From positions 1 to 38,197 of the IMG/VR virus record IMGVR_UViG_3300044712_001381: DNA of 38,197 bases; one strand, 5' to 3'. Each line of letters begins with the position of its first letter. The first letter of the stretch is position 1. The DNA is from a virus. The translations under genes and the position numbers were made by a program. The notes beneath the pieces are model-generated. The model searched no databases, was not told where the DNA came from, and saw only the letters and a program-made list of their open reading frames with translations. Below are positions 22,962 to 30,364 of this stretch, in pieces.

Positions 22962-23318
22962 TTAACCGGGGGGTGTCCATCCAACCTCGACTGACGTTTT
23001 ACGAGAATGGCAACTGTGGCAGAGCGATTCGAATGGTCCTTCGAAGAACTTGGTCAAGTCCCCTTCGTGCCGCTCCTTATGGTCGACATCAGTGGCTGCT
23101 ACATAGTAGCCTTGCTCAAGATGCCTCGCGCACCATGGTTCCTTTGCCAATTGCGCAGCGCGGATCTTCTTCCAGCGAGGATCGTTGTACAACCGTTGAC
23201 GCTCAGGGATGTGAGCATCCCGAAAGGACCTGCTACTATGTTTCTTGCAGCGACCTTTGTGAACTAACTCTTCACATCCTGGGTGAGCGCACTTGCGCAA
23301 TGCGGACCAGGGCATCAT
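22962..23318 (-). CDS. HNH endonuclease associated with terminase
   Basis: A 118-residue protein. Starts at ATG 23318 (MMPWSALRKC), four bases after the preceding stop and with AGG upstream. The N-terminal zinc-binding segment CAHPGCEELVHKGRCKKH precedes the HNH core YNDPRWKKIRAAQLAKEPWCARH ... DVDHKERHEGDLTKFFEGPFESLCHSCHSRKT (Asp-His pair, then Cys pair, then His). Such HNH proteins beside terminase genes stimulate cos cleavage in HK97-like phages. About 100 bases of non-coding sequence follow before the methyltransferase. Confidence 0.92.
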   Translation of the reverse strand: MMPWSALRKCAHPGCEELVHKGRCKKHSSRSFRDAHIPERQRLYNDPRWKKIRAAQLAKEPWCARHLEQGYYVAATDVDHKERHEGDLTKFFEGPFESLCHSCHSRKTSVEVGWTPPG

Positions 23319-23322
23319 GCAC

Positions 23323-23619
23323 CTATTGCTGAGGCAGGCCAAAGGCGGCCTGTATTGGATGCCTGAACTCCGGCTTGCTCCATAGACCGATGAACGTCAG
23401 GAACGCCAAGGCAATAGTGATAGAAGCTTTGGGATGACGTTCCATCCACATCACAATGCTAACCGACTCAACCTTGGCGACCCTGGCCGTTACAGCTTTG
23501 ACGTCGCGGTACATCGACGCCACCATTGTGAACATCAGATCATTGCGCACTTTGACCGGAACACAGCGTTTGCCCTCGAGGATGTCGGTGATAAGGTTAT
23601 CTAACTCCTCGTCTGTCAT
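23323..23619 (-). CDS. Small protein with C-terminal membrane helix (holin-accessory candidate)
   Basis: A 98-residue protein from ATG 23619 (MTDEELDNL), five bases after the preceding stop; the open frame to 23673 overlaps the upstream gene. It is helical and soluble for about 70 residues (coiled-coil-like MYRDVKAVTARVAKVES) and has one membrane segment, ASITIALAFLTFIGLW. The shape (soluble coil, then a C-terminal anchor) recalls XhlA-type phage lysis-accessory proteins, but no clear family match is visible. Confidence 0.55.
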   Translation of the reverse strand: MTDEELDNLITDILEGKRCVPVKVRNDLMFTMVASMYRDVKAVTARVAKVESVSIVMWMERHPKASITIALAFLTFIGLWSKPEFRHPIQAAFGLPQQ

Positions 23620-23623
23620 GGTG

Positions 23624-24040
23624 CTAACCCAACTGCACGCGGAAAAGCGGAAAGGATATCCCATCCAGGACATCCCTCAGCAGCATGTTATAGATCGTCA
23701 TTGCGGCGCCAGTGTATGGGATCAATGCCACGACCACCGCCTGGGAATACGCAAAGAAAACGCTCAATATCATGGCTGGGTCGCTGGGCACAGACGGGAA
23801 GACAGGCAGAACACCCGGGTTGAAGACGATCACCAACAGGAACGCGATCACATACAAACCGCCGGTCACATACTCTCGACCGATCTTGATTCCCTTGAAC
23901 TCGGCCAGGGTATTGATCAGCCAGACAAGGACAATGGTCACCGCAGTTATCACCGCGGCCTGGTTGCTGACAACCCAGGTAAGACCGAAAGCAAAAACGG
24001 ACAGGATGACTTGCAGTACGAGCTTGGTTTTGGTTGACAT
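23624..24040 (-). CDS. Phage membrane protein with four helices (holin candidate)
   Basis: A 138-residue integral membrane protein from ATG 24040 with AGGAGAG just upstream; the longer frame runs into the leader terminator. Four hydrophobic stretches are visible: LVLQVILSVFAFGLTWVV, AAVITAVTIVLVWLINTL, VTGGLYVIAFLLVIVF and MILSVFFAYSQAVVVALIPYTGAA. It is the first gene after leader copy 2 and opens the late packaging block. A holin role is plausible from position and topology, but it is longer than most and no endolysin accompanies it. Confidence 0.6.
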   Translation of the reverse strand: MSTKTKLVLQVILSVFAFGLTWVVSNQAAVITAVTIVLVWLINTLAEFKGIKIGREYVTGGLYVIAFLLVIVFNPGVLPVFPSVPSDPAMILSVFFAYSQAVVVALIPYTGAAMTIYNMLLRDVLDGISFPLFRVQLG

Positions 24041-24060
24041 AAATCTCTCCTTTTGGATTA

Positions 24061-24143
24061 AAGACAAAACGCCTGGCACATGATTTTTAAGTCATGTGCC
24101 AGGCGCTAGTCTGGCGATGGCCACGCAACGCGGCCGCTCAATT
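24061..24143 (-). ncRNA. Leader RNA with intrinsic terminator, copy 2 (candidate attenuator)
   Basis: Reads on the minus strand AATTGAGCGGCCGCG, TTGCGTGGCCATCGCCAG, then ACT (GAT in copy 1) and the hairpin CGCCTGGCACATGA (24070-24083) against TCATGTGCCAGGCG (24092-24105), followed by TTTTGTCTTT. The first 33 bases are identical to copy 1. A 5-bp alternative helix GCCAG/CTGGC is possible here as well. It heads the membrane-HNH-methyltransferase-terminase block. Confidence 0.75.
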
Positions 24144-24149
24144 TCTATT

Positions 24150-24155
24150 ATTTTA
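24150..24155 (-). promoter_or_regulatory. -10 element of leader copy 2
   Basis: TAAAAT on the minus strand (24155-24150), in the context GATGTAAAAT, seven bases before the conserved leader. No good -35 hexamer is visible, so it may need an activator. Confidence 0.4.
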
Positions 24156-24163
24156 CATCCAAA

Positions 24164-24628
24164 TCAAGCCGAATTCATAGGCTTATCTTTAAGCAAAGGC
24201 AGCGACCAATAGACGCAGCCAAATAATGCAGGCACTTCCATGTTCACCTTTTTGCAACTTCCGTTGAAGTCGAGCTGCGTCCAGAATTCGCAAGTCCTGC
24301 ATCGTTCTCGATTTCCCCGTTTGACAGGCATTTCATTCCCTGGCTCAGGCGTTTTCCTGCGCCGGCGCAAGTTCAGCTTTTTCAGCGCTGTCTCCGACAT
24401 ATTCCAGGGCTGCACTGCGCCGCACATTCCGCAAACGACCTTCCCCTGCTCCAGGTCTTTGACCAGGTAGATTTTCTGGGGAGCATACTTCTCCGTGTGC
24501 GGCAATTCTCCGGGAACAATGGATACCCGGAAAACATTAACCTTCAGCCTATGGTCATTCCCCCGGAAAACAATCCCCAAAACCGCTTTGCATCGTTCGC
24601 AGCGATATGGCCTTTCCTGAATCGCCAT
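24164..24628 (-). CDS. Zinc-ribbon protein of unknown function
   Basis: A 154-residue Cys-rich protein. A first zinc ribbon is formed by CERCKAVLG near the N-terminus and CGMCGAVQPW at about 66-75; a second cluster is CRTCEFWTQLDFNGSCKKVNMEVPALFGCVYW in the C-terminal third. A basic stretch (LKKLNLRRRRKT) lies between. GGGAG precedes the ATG. It may be a DNA- or RNA-binding regulator and is the last gene before leader copy 2, so a role in late transcription control is conceivable but unproven. Confidence 0.65.
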   Translation of the reverse strand: MAIQERPYRCERCKAVLGIVFRGNDHRLKVNVFRVSIVPGELPHTEKYAPQKIYLVKDLEQGKVVCGMCGAVQPWNMSETALKKLNLRRRRKTPEPGNEMPVKRGNRERCRTCEFWTQLDFNGSCKKVNMEVPALFGCVYWSLPLLKDKPMNSA

Positions 24629-24718
24629 TGTCCACTCCCGTTGATAAGGTGCTAAGCCAATTCTACCCCAATCACGAACGCTTGTTCTGCTTACACTCTT
24701 GCAAGATACTGACGATGC

Positions 24719-24964
24719 TCATTGATTTTTCTCCGTTTTCGCAGCATCTTCCTTCTTGCGCTCCTGCCACCACTCCCAGGCATCCCTCCTGGAAAACGAT
24801 CTCATTTTGCCACTGTAAACAACCTTACCTTTCCAGAAGCAAGTCATCGTTCTATTCAGATCGGCATCACGCTCGCCGAACACGACATCATCAAACTCGA
24901 TGATTGTTCCGTCCGGCTCATCAATAATCCATGTTTCGGCAATTTTTTCTTTTTTAGCCATCAT
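24719..24964 (-). CDS. Small acidic/basic hypothetical protein
   Basis: An 81-residue protein: EKIAETWIIDEPDGTIIEFDDVVFGERDADLNRTMTCFWKGKVVYSGKMRSFSRRDAWEWWQERKKEDAAKTE. Predicted beta N-terminal half and a Lys/Glu-rich helical tail. No family recognised. Two adjacent ATG codons (24964, 24961) are possible; GGAG lies about 14 bases upstream. Its start overlaps the end of the preceding small gene by 11 bases. Confidence 0.6.
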   Translation of the reverse strand: MMAKKEKIAETWIIDEPDGTIIEFDDVVFGERDADLNRTMTCFWKGKVVYSGKMRSFSRRDAWEWWQERKKEDAAKTEKNQ

Positions 24965-25163
24965 TACTGTGAGATTTTTCTCCTTGATATATTTGCTCGT
25001 ATCTCTCCGCCAACATCAGCCCATACCCAACAGCATCCATCTCGTTGACAAATGCCCGCCGGCTGAAACGCTGACGGCCAGGCCGCGCCATCACCGGCCA
25101 GTACGCCACCAGCCCGGTCGATAAAGCAAAGCAGTACACATCAACGACATCGTACCTCGGCAT
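24954..25163 (-). CDS. Small hypothetical protein
   Basis: A 69-residue protein (MPRYDVVDVYCFALSTGLVAYWPVMARPGRQRFSRRAFVNEMDAVGYGLMLAERYEQIYQ). No family recognised and no strong ribosome-binding site seen, but it fits snugly between neighbours with an 11-base overlap downstream and a 5-base gap upstream, as do the other genes in this compact minus-strand cluster. Confidence 0.55.
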   Translation of the reverse strand: MPRYDVVDVYCFALSTGLVAYWPVMARPGRQRFSRRAFVNEMDAVGYGLMLAERYEQIYQGEKSHSNDG

Positions 25164-25168
25164 CGATG

Positions 25169-25735
25169 CTACACTCCACCGAGGATCATCAGCTCAAGCG
25201 GCGACAGCTCCCACTCGGCAATCACGGCATAGATCCATCCGTGGACGTGCTTGAGAAGGTAAGGGTCAGCCGGGTATTCTTCCCAGCTTTTGACCTCGAA
25301 CAGGATGTGATAGTTTTCTAGTTTGTAGCGAGGACGCGCCGACGGCGGGATGTGCGGAACTGGCGACTTGAGATGCTTATTAGTCAATAGTTCGGCGGGA
25401 TATATCTCATCAGGAATTTCATATCGAATGTAATTTTCCTGCGGCCTATCTATGTGCGAAAAACATCGTTTTCCGCTACGCCACCAGCTAAACGTAAAAA
25501 CCACATCCTTCCAATCTGCCCGCGCAAGCGCAAGCCGCGGCTGGCCTTTTTCGTTCAGACCGGTTTCTTTCAAAGCGGCAGCCACGTTGATCAGCCTGTA
25601 TCCTTTTGCTGCCAGTTTATAAGCTCTCCGCAGCATGACATCCTGCTCATGCCGCTCATTCTTCGTAGCCTGTTTGTATTCGTCCAACTTTTGCAGCGCA
25701 TGAGCTGGATCGACCTGAATAGTTTGAACGTTCAT
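25169..25735 (-). CDS. Hypothetical protein in replication cluster
   Basis: A 188-residue protein from ATG 25735 (MNVQTIQVDPAHALQKLDEYKQATKNERHEQD); the longer frame overlaps the exonuclease gene. It overlaps that gene's stop as ATGA, with AAGGGA upstream. Middle segment DVMLRRAYKLAAKGYRLINVAAALKETGLNEKGQPRLALARADW looks like a helical DNA-binding or nuclease-associated region; the C-terminal half is aromatic-rich (YHILFEVKSWEEYPADPYLLKHVHGWIYAVIAEWEL). FEVKSWEE loosely resembles a nuclease D/E-x-K motif but I do not assign one. Confidence 0.6.
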   Translation of the reverse strand: MNVQTIQVDPAHALQKLDEYKQATKNERHEQDVMLRRAYKLAAKGYRLINVAAALKETGLNEKGQPRLALARADWKDVVFTFSWWRSGKRCFSHIDRPQENYIRYEIPDEIYPAELLTNKHLKSPVPHIPPSARPRYKLENYHILFEVKSWEEYPADPYLLKHVHGWIYAVIAEWELSPLELMILGGV

Positions 25736-26649
25736 TTTTCCCTTTCTTCCTGGTTTGTAATTTCGCTTGACTCGCCGGCCATGCCCCGAATCAGGCCCAG
25801 CGTAGCCTTGCAGTCGCCCAAGGCCGTATGGTCGCCGCCTGGAAGTGGCTGCCATTTATTGCTTTCATAATACTCTGACCACTCCCCAACAAAATCGGCG
25901 TAATAGAGCATCGCATCATGTTTGATTCGGAAGAAGTCCTTCGGCGAATTTCCCCACTGAACAGCCGACTGGATCAGCATGCGCTCATCGAACTCGGCAT
26001 TGTAAGCAATAAGCTCATGCCCTGGCAGCAGTTCGATCAATCGCTTGTGGATCTCGTCAAAATTCGGCGCATTGGCGACCATCTCGTCAGTAATGCCATT
26101 GATCTGCGTTGCTTCTTCCGGAATCGGAAAGCAAGGATTAACGAGAGAGTACAGCACCGTCTCCCCTCGAATGTCGATGATCGCGATCTGGATGACTTCA
26201 TCATCGGCATCCAGCCCGGTCGTTTCCGTATCCAGGATAAGCGCGCTGCCTTCCTCGACCAGCTTCCTGGCCCAAAGAATTGCTTTGTCTCTCCGTTCTT
26301 GCTGGGACCGCTCAAACTCCAACAGTAGGGCGGCATGTCTTTCGACTATCTGCACCCTCCGAAGACGGCTCTGCCGAGCCTTTTCGCGCCGCGCGGCAAG
26401 CTGCTCATCAGTGTACGGCGTAGCCTCAGCAATGTCATACAGCAGCCACTCACCCACGATCCCGCGCGGTTCCCCTGGATTAAGTTTCTGCTTGGTCAAC
26501 TGATTTTTAGTCAGCAGATTTTCAGGTGCCTGATGCCACTCATAGCGCGGATAGCCTGGGCAGTAGCTCCTGGGTGGTTTCTTGTATGGCCAACGACAAA
26601 CCGAGCAGCGGTACCCATCACCGTCTTTTTCAAGGATGTGCTCTTTCAT
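25732..26649 (-). CDS. DnaQ-like 3'-5' exonuclease (DEDD) with N-terminal zinc-binding segment
   Basis: A 305-residue protein. The exonuclease domain (about 135-295) shows ExoI LDTETTGLD (D140, E142), ExoII NAEFDERML and ExoIII HTALGDCKATLGL with His and Asp, as in DnaQ-type proofreading exonucleases. The N-terminal ~35 residues carry C-x2-C ... C (CSVCRWPYKKPPRSYC), and a long helical linker rich in Arg/Glu joins them. No DNA polymerase gene lies in the window, so it probably acts with the host polymerase or in recombination and repair. ATG 26649 overlaps the previous stop as ATGA; GGTGG precedes it. Confidence 0.88.
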   Translation of the reverse strand: MKEHILEKDGDGYRCSVCRWPYKKPPRSYCPGYPRYEWHQAPENLLTKNQLTKQKLNPGEPRGIVGEWLLYDIAEATPYTDEQLAARREKARQSRLRRVQIVERHAALLLEFERSQQERRDKAILWARKLVEEGSALILDTETTGLDADDEVIQIAIIDIRGETVLYSLVNPCFPIPEEATQINGITDEMVANAPNFDEIHKRLIELLPGHELIAYNAEFDERMLIQSAVQWGNSPKDFFRIKHDAMLYYADFVGEWSEYYESNKWQPLPGGDHTALGDCKATLGLIRGMAGESSEITNQEEREK

Positions 26650-26963
26650 GACAGCCACCTTTGCGGATTATCGATACTCACAATGCAGTGCTCAGCCAGG
26701 ATCGGCACGCCTTGAGAAGCCAGCCCCTGGCGAACGTAGTCAACCGGACAGCTGTATTTCTCAGCCATCCAGGCAATCAAACTTTCTCGCTGTTCATCCG
26801 TCAGCAAATCGAGATCCAGCTCGTAAATCTCTGCGCACGGATGCCCAGGCAAGGACGCCAGTACAGGGATCGGCGACTTGATAAAAACCGTTTTGGTGCC
26901 AAGATGCTTTTCCCACTCAGCAGCCCGCTCCGGATCCGTGATCGTGCATCGAAAATCTTTCAT
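26646..26963 (-). CDS. Small hypothetical protein
   Basis: A 105-residue protein from ATG 26963 (MKDFRCTITDPERAAEWEKHLGTK), with GGAG upstream and a four-base overlap with the previous gene. The sequence LLTDEQRESLIAWMAEKYSCPVDYVRQGLASQGVPILAEHCIVSIDNPQRW is mixed alpha/beta. No family recognised. Coupling to both neighbours suggests a replication or nucleic-acid accessory role. Confidence 0.65.
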   Translation of the reverse strand: MKDFRCTITDPERAAEWEKHLGTKTVFIKSPIPVLASLPGHPCAEIYELDLDLLTDEQRESLIAWMAEKYSCPVDYVRQGLASQGVPILAEHCIVSIDNPQRWLS

Positions 26964-27259
26964 AGCAGCTCCGGCGCCAGGCGCACATTCCCTTTCAGGT
27001 AATAAGTGCTTTTTTGAATAATCGCCTTTGGACCGCTCGCCAGCGTATTCCTGGGCAGCAGGTTGATGACCGTCCGCCACTCCATATTCGACGGATACAC
27101 ATCTGCCCTGGAGAGCTGCACCGCCAGAACATCACCGTCGAATTTCAGGGCCACACTCAGTCCCTTCGGCAAGCGCTTTCGCACCGGCTCACCCTGGGCC
27201 GCCTTGGCCGCGTCCACCAACCGCGCCAGAGTCTCCCGTAAACCGCCCCCGCTGCCCAT
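26960..27259 (-). CDS. Small hypothetical protein downstream of ParB
   Basis: A 99-residue protein from ATG 27259, which overlaps the ParB stop as TGATG and has GGAGG upstream. It reads MGSGGGLRETLARLVDAAKAAQGEPVRKRLPKGLSVALKFDGDVLAVQLSRADVYPSNMEWRTVINLLP, a helix followed by beta strands. No family recognised; possibly a partner of the ParB-like protein because of translational coupling. Confidence 0.65.
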   Translation of the reverse strand: MGSGGGLRETLARLVDAAKAAQGEPVRKRLPKGLSVALKFDGDVLAVQLSRADVYPSNMEWRTVINLLPRNTLASGPKAIIQKSTYYLKGNVRLAPELL

Positions 27260-28083
27260 CACAGCCTCCGCAAAAACTGCACCAATGGACACTGCCGGCA
27301 TGTGGCAGGTGACGCCATGTCATAAAGTTCGCACGCCTTGCAGGTCAGGTCCGCGGCCTTGGCGACCGGCTCCTCCAGCATTTTCGAACCGACCAGGTTC
27401 AGGCAGCAGAAATGTTCTCCGGCCTTCACCGGCGTCACACTTTCGGCTTTGGGCACCCGCTTGCGCCGCAACGTGCTCCCGTACCGGTTGCAGAACATAA
27501 CAAACACCGCTTCCGACGCGCCGCGCACAGCTGCACTGGTCGCGATCTGCACCCGCCTGGATGGATCGAGCCGCCGGAGCGCTGCTACAGAGTTCGGGCT
27601 GACCACAATCGCGCCCCGGTCGAATAGTTCCTGGATCTGCGGTTCGAATTCCAGGAGCGCCATATACCCGCTGATCGTCGACTTGCTTTTCCCTGTCTGG
27701 GCCGCAACTTCCTCCTGGCTGCCCAGCTCGTCGAGCATCGCCTTATAGCCCCGGGCCTGCTCCATCGCTGTCATATCGTCCCGTTGGACATTGGCCACAA
27801 ATGCGTGGACCAGTCGCTCGGCACCGTTGTGATTCGTTCCCTGGCGGATAACAGCATCGATGGCATTCCAGCCAATCAACTTTGCCGCGCGAAAACGCCG
27901 CTCACCATCGACGATGACGTACTTGCCTTCGTTCTCCCCCGCCCCAATCTCCACCACGATGGGCTGGATCAACCCCACTTTCGGGTTATTCATCGACCTG
28001 GCTAACTCATCCAGGCTTTTCTGGTTGAACCGCTTCCGCGGCTGCCGCGGGTTCGGTATGATTTTGGATATCAGGATTTGCAT
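27259..28083 (-). CDS. ParB-like partition/DNA-binding protein with C-terminal Cys cluster
   Basis: A 274-residue ParB/Spo0J-type protein. The ParB N-domain has PNPRQPRKRF at 11-19, GLIQPIVV and the CTP-site motif GERRFRAA (60-67). A helix-turn-helix (VAAQTGKSKSTISGYMALL, 126-144) would bind a parS-type sequence. The end has a zinc-binding-like cluster, CKACELYDMASPATCRQCPL. No ParA is encoded. It overlaps the initiator gene by 13 bases. It could load on the parS-like 14-mers in this genome or regulate nearby genes. Confidence 0.9.
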   Translation of the reverse strand: MQILISKIIPNPRQPRKRFNQKSLDELARSMNNPKVGLIQPIVVEIGAGENEGKYVIVDGERRFRAAKLIGWNAIDAVIRQGTNHNGAERLVHAFVANVQRDDMTAMEQARGYKAMLDELGSQEEVAAQTGKSKSTISGYMALLEFEPQIQELFDRGAIVVSPNSVAALRRLDPSRRVQIATSAAVRGASEAVFVMFCNRYGSTLRRKRVPKAESVTPVKAGEHFCCLNLVGSKMLEEPVAKAADLTCKACELYDMASPATCRQCPLVQFLRRL

Positions 28084-29288
28084 GATTTTGTCTCCTCCAC
28101 CACAAAACGCAGCTCCACGCTACCGTTGAGCATCCCAGCCAGCAACCTGGTCACTGTGCTCTCAAGTCGATTTTCAAGCCAGTCCCGCGCGTACTTGCTC
28201 CGCGTGGCAACCGTCAACACCTTCGCCTTGGCATCCCAATCCACTGGCCATGTGCACCTCACATACGCGTCAAAACTCACACGCGGCATATCCAGGATAG
28301 TCTGCTCGAGGACGCTTTTCCACACTTGAGCAATTTTGGGATCGTGGAATTCCGGGATAACTTCGTCCTGATCTGCATCGTCAGGTTCTTCGTCACTCGG
28401 ATCTGGTTCCGGGTGCATTTCCACCAGGTGCGCCTGGAATTCGGCATCCTTGGCAAACTTAGCCTGGCAAAATTCACACGCATACTCAACCAATCCACAG
28501 GCTTCCAGGTATTCTTTCGGCAAAAACGACTGTGGATCCACCCGGAATTGCTTATCAGGTTTCTTTGAGCGCAGCTTTCCCTGCAAACCCTTGAAGGCCA
28601 ATCCCCAGGGACGGTCCGAGCGTTTATCGTGCCAGGCGCAATAACATTGGGCCAGCCATCCCAAAATCTCCAGCTGGTCCTTTTTCGAAAAAGTGTCATT
28701 CCAATTGACCGGTTTCTCAAAAAGCAGGTACGCATTTTCAAGCAGCTGCTTATTTTTCGCCGCTTGCGAGTCTAGACAGTCAGAATCTATTTCAGAAGAA
28801 GATTTAAGATAAGACTCTGTCTGTCTAGACTCTGTTTGAAATTCCCTCTGAGAGGGAATTTCCCTCTGAGAGGGAATTTCGGCCCCGTTTTTAGTCGTTT
28901 TTTGTCCTTCTTCGACGAATTCTCCATCCACAACCACAGCGCCGGAATTTTGAAAATCCCGCTGGGAGGGAATTTCCATCTGAGAGGGATTTTTGGCCCC
29001 GTCCACATCTTCGACGAGCGCATACCCGAGTGGCAGTTGGAAAGCCGAATCGCTGTTGAATACCCATCCGCCGGTTACCCGCTTGGCTAATTGGAATTCT
29101 GGACTGGTCAAAATTCGGAGTGCATCCGTAATGGCATTTTTCCCGAAGCTCGGGGATTTATCCTTCAGCCAATTGGAATCAACCGGCCCCAGCCCTTCCA
29201 GCTTTGCGGCTTGTAACAGCCCCAAGATCACAAACGCCTGCGCCCCCAACAACCGTGGTAATTGACTGTATTGTTGAACTGAGATCAT
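28071..29288 (-). CDS. Replication initiator candidate with C2H2 finger and DnaA domain I-like C-terminus
   Basis: A 405-residue protein. Residues 1-90 look like a winged-helix module (ILGLLQAAKLEGLGPVDSNWLKDKSPSFGKNAITDALRILTSPEFQLAKRVTGGWVFN). Residues 98-152 contain IPSQR(E/D) peptide repeats encoded by palindromic DNA units. A helical middle is followed by a classical C2H2 finger, C271-x2-C274-x12-H287-x4-H292. Residues about 319-398 (VWKSVLEQTILDMPRVSFDAYVR ... LTVATRSKYARDWLENRLESTVTRLL ... VELRFVVEE) match the DnaA N-terminal (domain I) pattern, used for DnaB helicase contacts. Position before parB and internal repeats support an initiator/helicase-loading role; this is inference. Confidence 0.75.
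   Translation of the reverse strand: MISVQQYSQLPRLLGAQAFVILGLLQAAKLEGLGPVDSNWLKDKSPSFGKNAITDALRILTSPEFQLAKRVTGGWVFNSDSAFQLPLGYALVEDVDGAKNPSQMEIPSQRDFQNSGAVVVDGEFVEEGQKTTKNGAEIPSQREIPSQREFQTESRQTESYLKSSSEIDSDCLDSQAAKNKQLLENAYLLFEKPVNWNDTFSKKDQLEILGWLAQCYCAWHDKRSDRPWGLAFKGLQGKLRSKKPDKQFRVDPQSFLPKEYLEACGLVEYACEFCQAKFAKDAEFQAHLVEMHPEPDPSDEEPDDADQDEVIPEFHDPKIAQVWKSVLEQTILDMPRVSFDAYVRCTWPVDWDAKAKVLTVATRSKYARDWLENRLESTVTRLLAGMLNGSVELRFVVEETKSCKS
28842..28990. repeat. Palindromic iterons inside initiator gene
   Basis: Four ~17-bp units of the form TTCCCTCTGAGAGGGAA: 28842-28858 and 28860-28876 (perfect palindromes, 18-bp spacing), then degenerate 28957-28972 and 28974-28990, again about 18 bp apart. 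They encode repeated IPSQR(E/D) peptides. Arrays like this inside or near initiator genes often are origin sites. Confidence 0.65.
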
Positions 29289-29313
29289 ACGTCTAAACCT
29301 TTCTAGGTTGGTT

Positions 29314-29574
29314 TTATGCCAGCGGACAACTATCGATCCCGCACTCCGGCGTCAAATTCCGGTCATGCGCGCACGTCGCAGCGACCGGATCCACGTACTC
29401 GCAGCGCGTCACCGGTCGCTTCTGACAAAAACGGTGCGCCGCATCGAACTCCAGCATCCGCACTGTCAGCTCGAAAATAGCCATTGGCAGCACGATTTCC
29501 AGCTTCTTGCGGCATCCATCGCATTCCAGATAATGCCCGGTCGGGCTGTCAGCGCACAGATTGATGATTGCCAT
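29314..29574 (-). CDS. Small Cys-rich protein
   Basis: An 86-residue protein from ATG 29574 (MAIINLCADSPTGHYLECDGC). It has eight or more Cys (C-x2-C in CDGC, then FCQKRPVTRCEY, ATCAHDRN, ECGIDSC), suggesting zinc binding. It overlaps the RNase H gene's 3' end by 26 bases, with AAGG upstream of its ATG. No family recognised; perhaps a regulator of replication-block expression. Confidence 0.6.
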   Translation of the reverse strand: MAIINLCADSPTGHYLECDGCRKKLEIVLPMAIFELTVRMLEFDAAHRFCQKRPVTRCEYVDPVAATCAHDRNLTPECGIDSCPLA

Positions 29575-30364
29575 TGTCCGGTACCTTATAGAAAAAACTT
29601 GCCTTGAAAATCTTCTCGTTGTCGAATTCGACGCGCGAAACGACCGACCCCTTGGGCAGCATCTCCTTCCACAACTCCACATCCGGGTATCGTTTCGCAC
29701 CCTGGATAACAAGCTTGTTCAGCCCGTGGTACATTCCCACGCTGTCAACGATCCGCGTGTGCCCAATTACCACCCCTTGTCCGGAAAGCGCGGTATTAAC
29801 TGCCGGGTGCAGCTCCGGGTCCGGGAGCGCAGCGACGGGCGCCTGGCTCTGACAGTACCCGCGCAAAAACTTCTCAGCCGCTTCTCCACACAGCTTGTCG
29901 CACTGCACGTTGAAGATGCTGACGGGATGCCCGCGCTTCCCGATTCCCGCCGCCAGCTGCGCCTTGGTCGGGTGTCCATCCAGGAGCACGGGCTTGATCG
30001 CATCCCAGTGCACCAGGTGCTTGCGCACCCGTCGGTAACGCTCATGCATCCACTGCGGGATGTTGTTCCACTTCCAGCCATGGAAAAGCCGCCCCAGGCT
30101 GTTATTGCTGTCGCTCAACACCGTTCCACAGAAATCTGCCGGCAGCCGCTCGAGGCCATACAGCAGCGCGAGCAGCTCCGTCTGGTTATTGGTGACCACG
30201 TCCGTCCGCATTTCGGCAGGCGTGATCGCCCAGCTCTCATGACAGATCTGCTGATCGTTTTCGTCGACCTGGATCCACGCCCACGTCCCCCCGATCGGCG
30301 ATGGGTTTTTCTCGATCACCCCGCCATCGGCATACAATGCCGTAATCCGTTTTTCAGTTTGCAT
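29549..30364 (-). CDS. RNase H-like protein
   Basis: A 271-residue protein from ATG 30364 (MQTEKRITALYADGGV), with GGGAG upstream. The RNase HI active-site carboxylates are visible: D13 (LYADGG), E63 (NNQTELLALLYGLE), D85 (LSDSNNSLG) and D156 (NVQCDKLCG). The C-terminal ~100 residues are extra and unassigned (HTRIVDSVGMYHGLNKLVIQGAKRYPDVELWKEMLPKGSVVSRVEF). It likely removes RNA from RNA-DNA hybrids during replication initiation or R-loop priming. Neighbours are small replication-cluster proteins and the initiator candidate. Confidence 0.85.
   Translation of the reverse strand: MQTEKRITALYADGGVIEKNPSPIGGTWAWIQVDENDQQICHESWAITPAEMRTDVVTNNQTELLALLYGLERLPADFCGTVLSDSNNSLGRLFHGWKWNNIPQWMHERYRRVRKHLVHWDAIKPVLLDGHPTKAQLAAGIGKRGHPVSIFNVQCDKLCGEAAEKFLRGYCQSQAPVAALPDPELHPAVNTALSGQGVVIGHTRIVDSVGMYHGLNKLVIQGAKRYPDVELWKEMLPKGSVVSRVEFDNEKIFKASFFYKVPDNGNHQSVR

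Noticed and set aside
25169-25735. Restriction-type nuclease
   Set aside because: FEVKSWEE resembles part of a PD-(D/E)xK motif but no upstream Asp at proper spacing could be justified.
28842-28990. CRISPR array
   Set aside because: Only four short units with 1-2 bp spacers inside a coding gene; no leader or cas genes.
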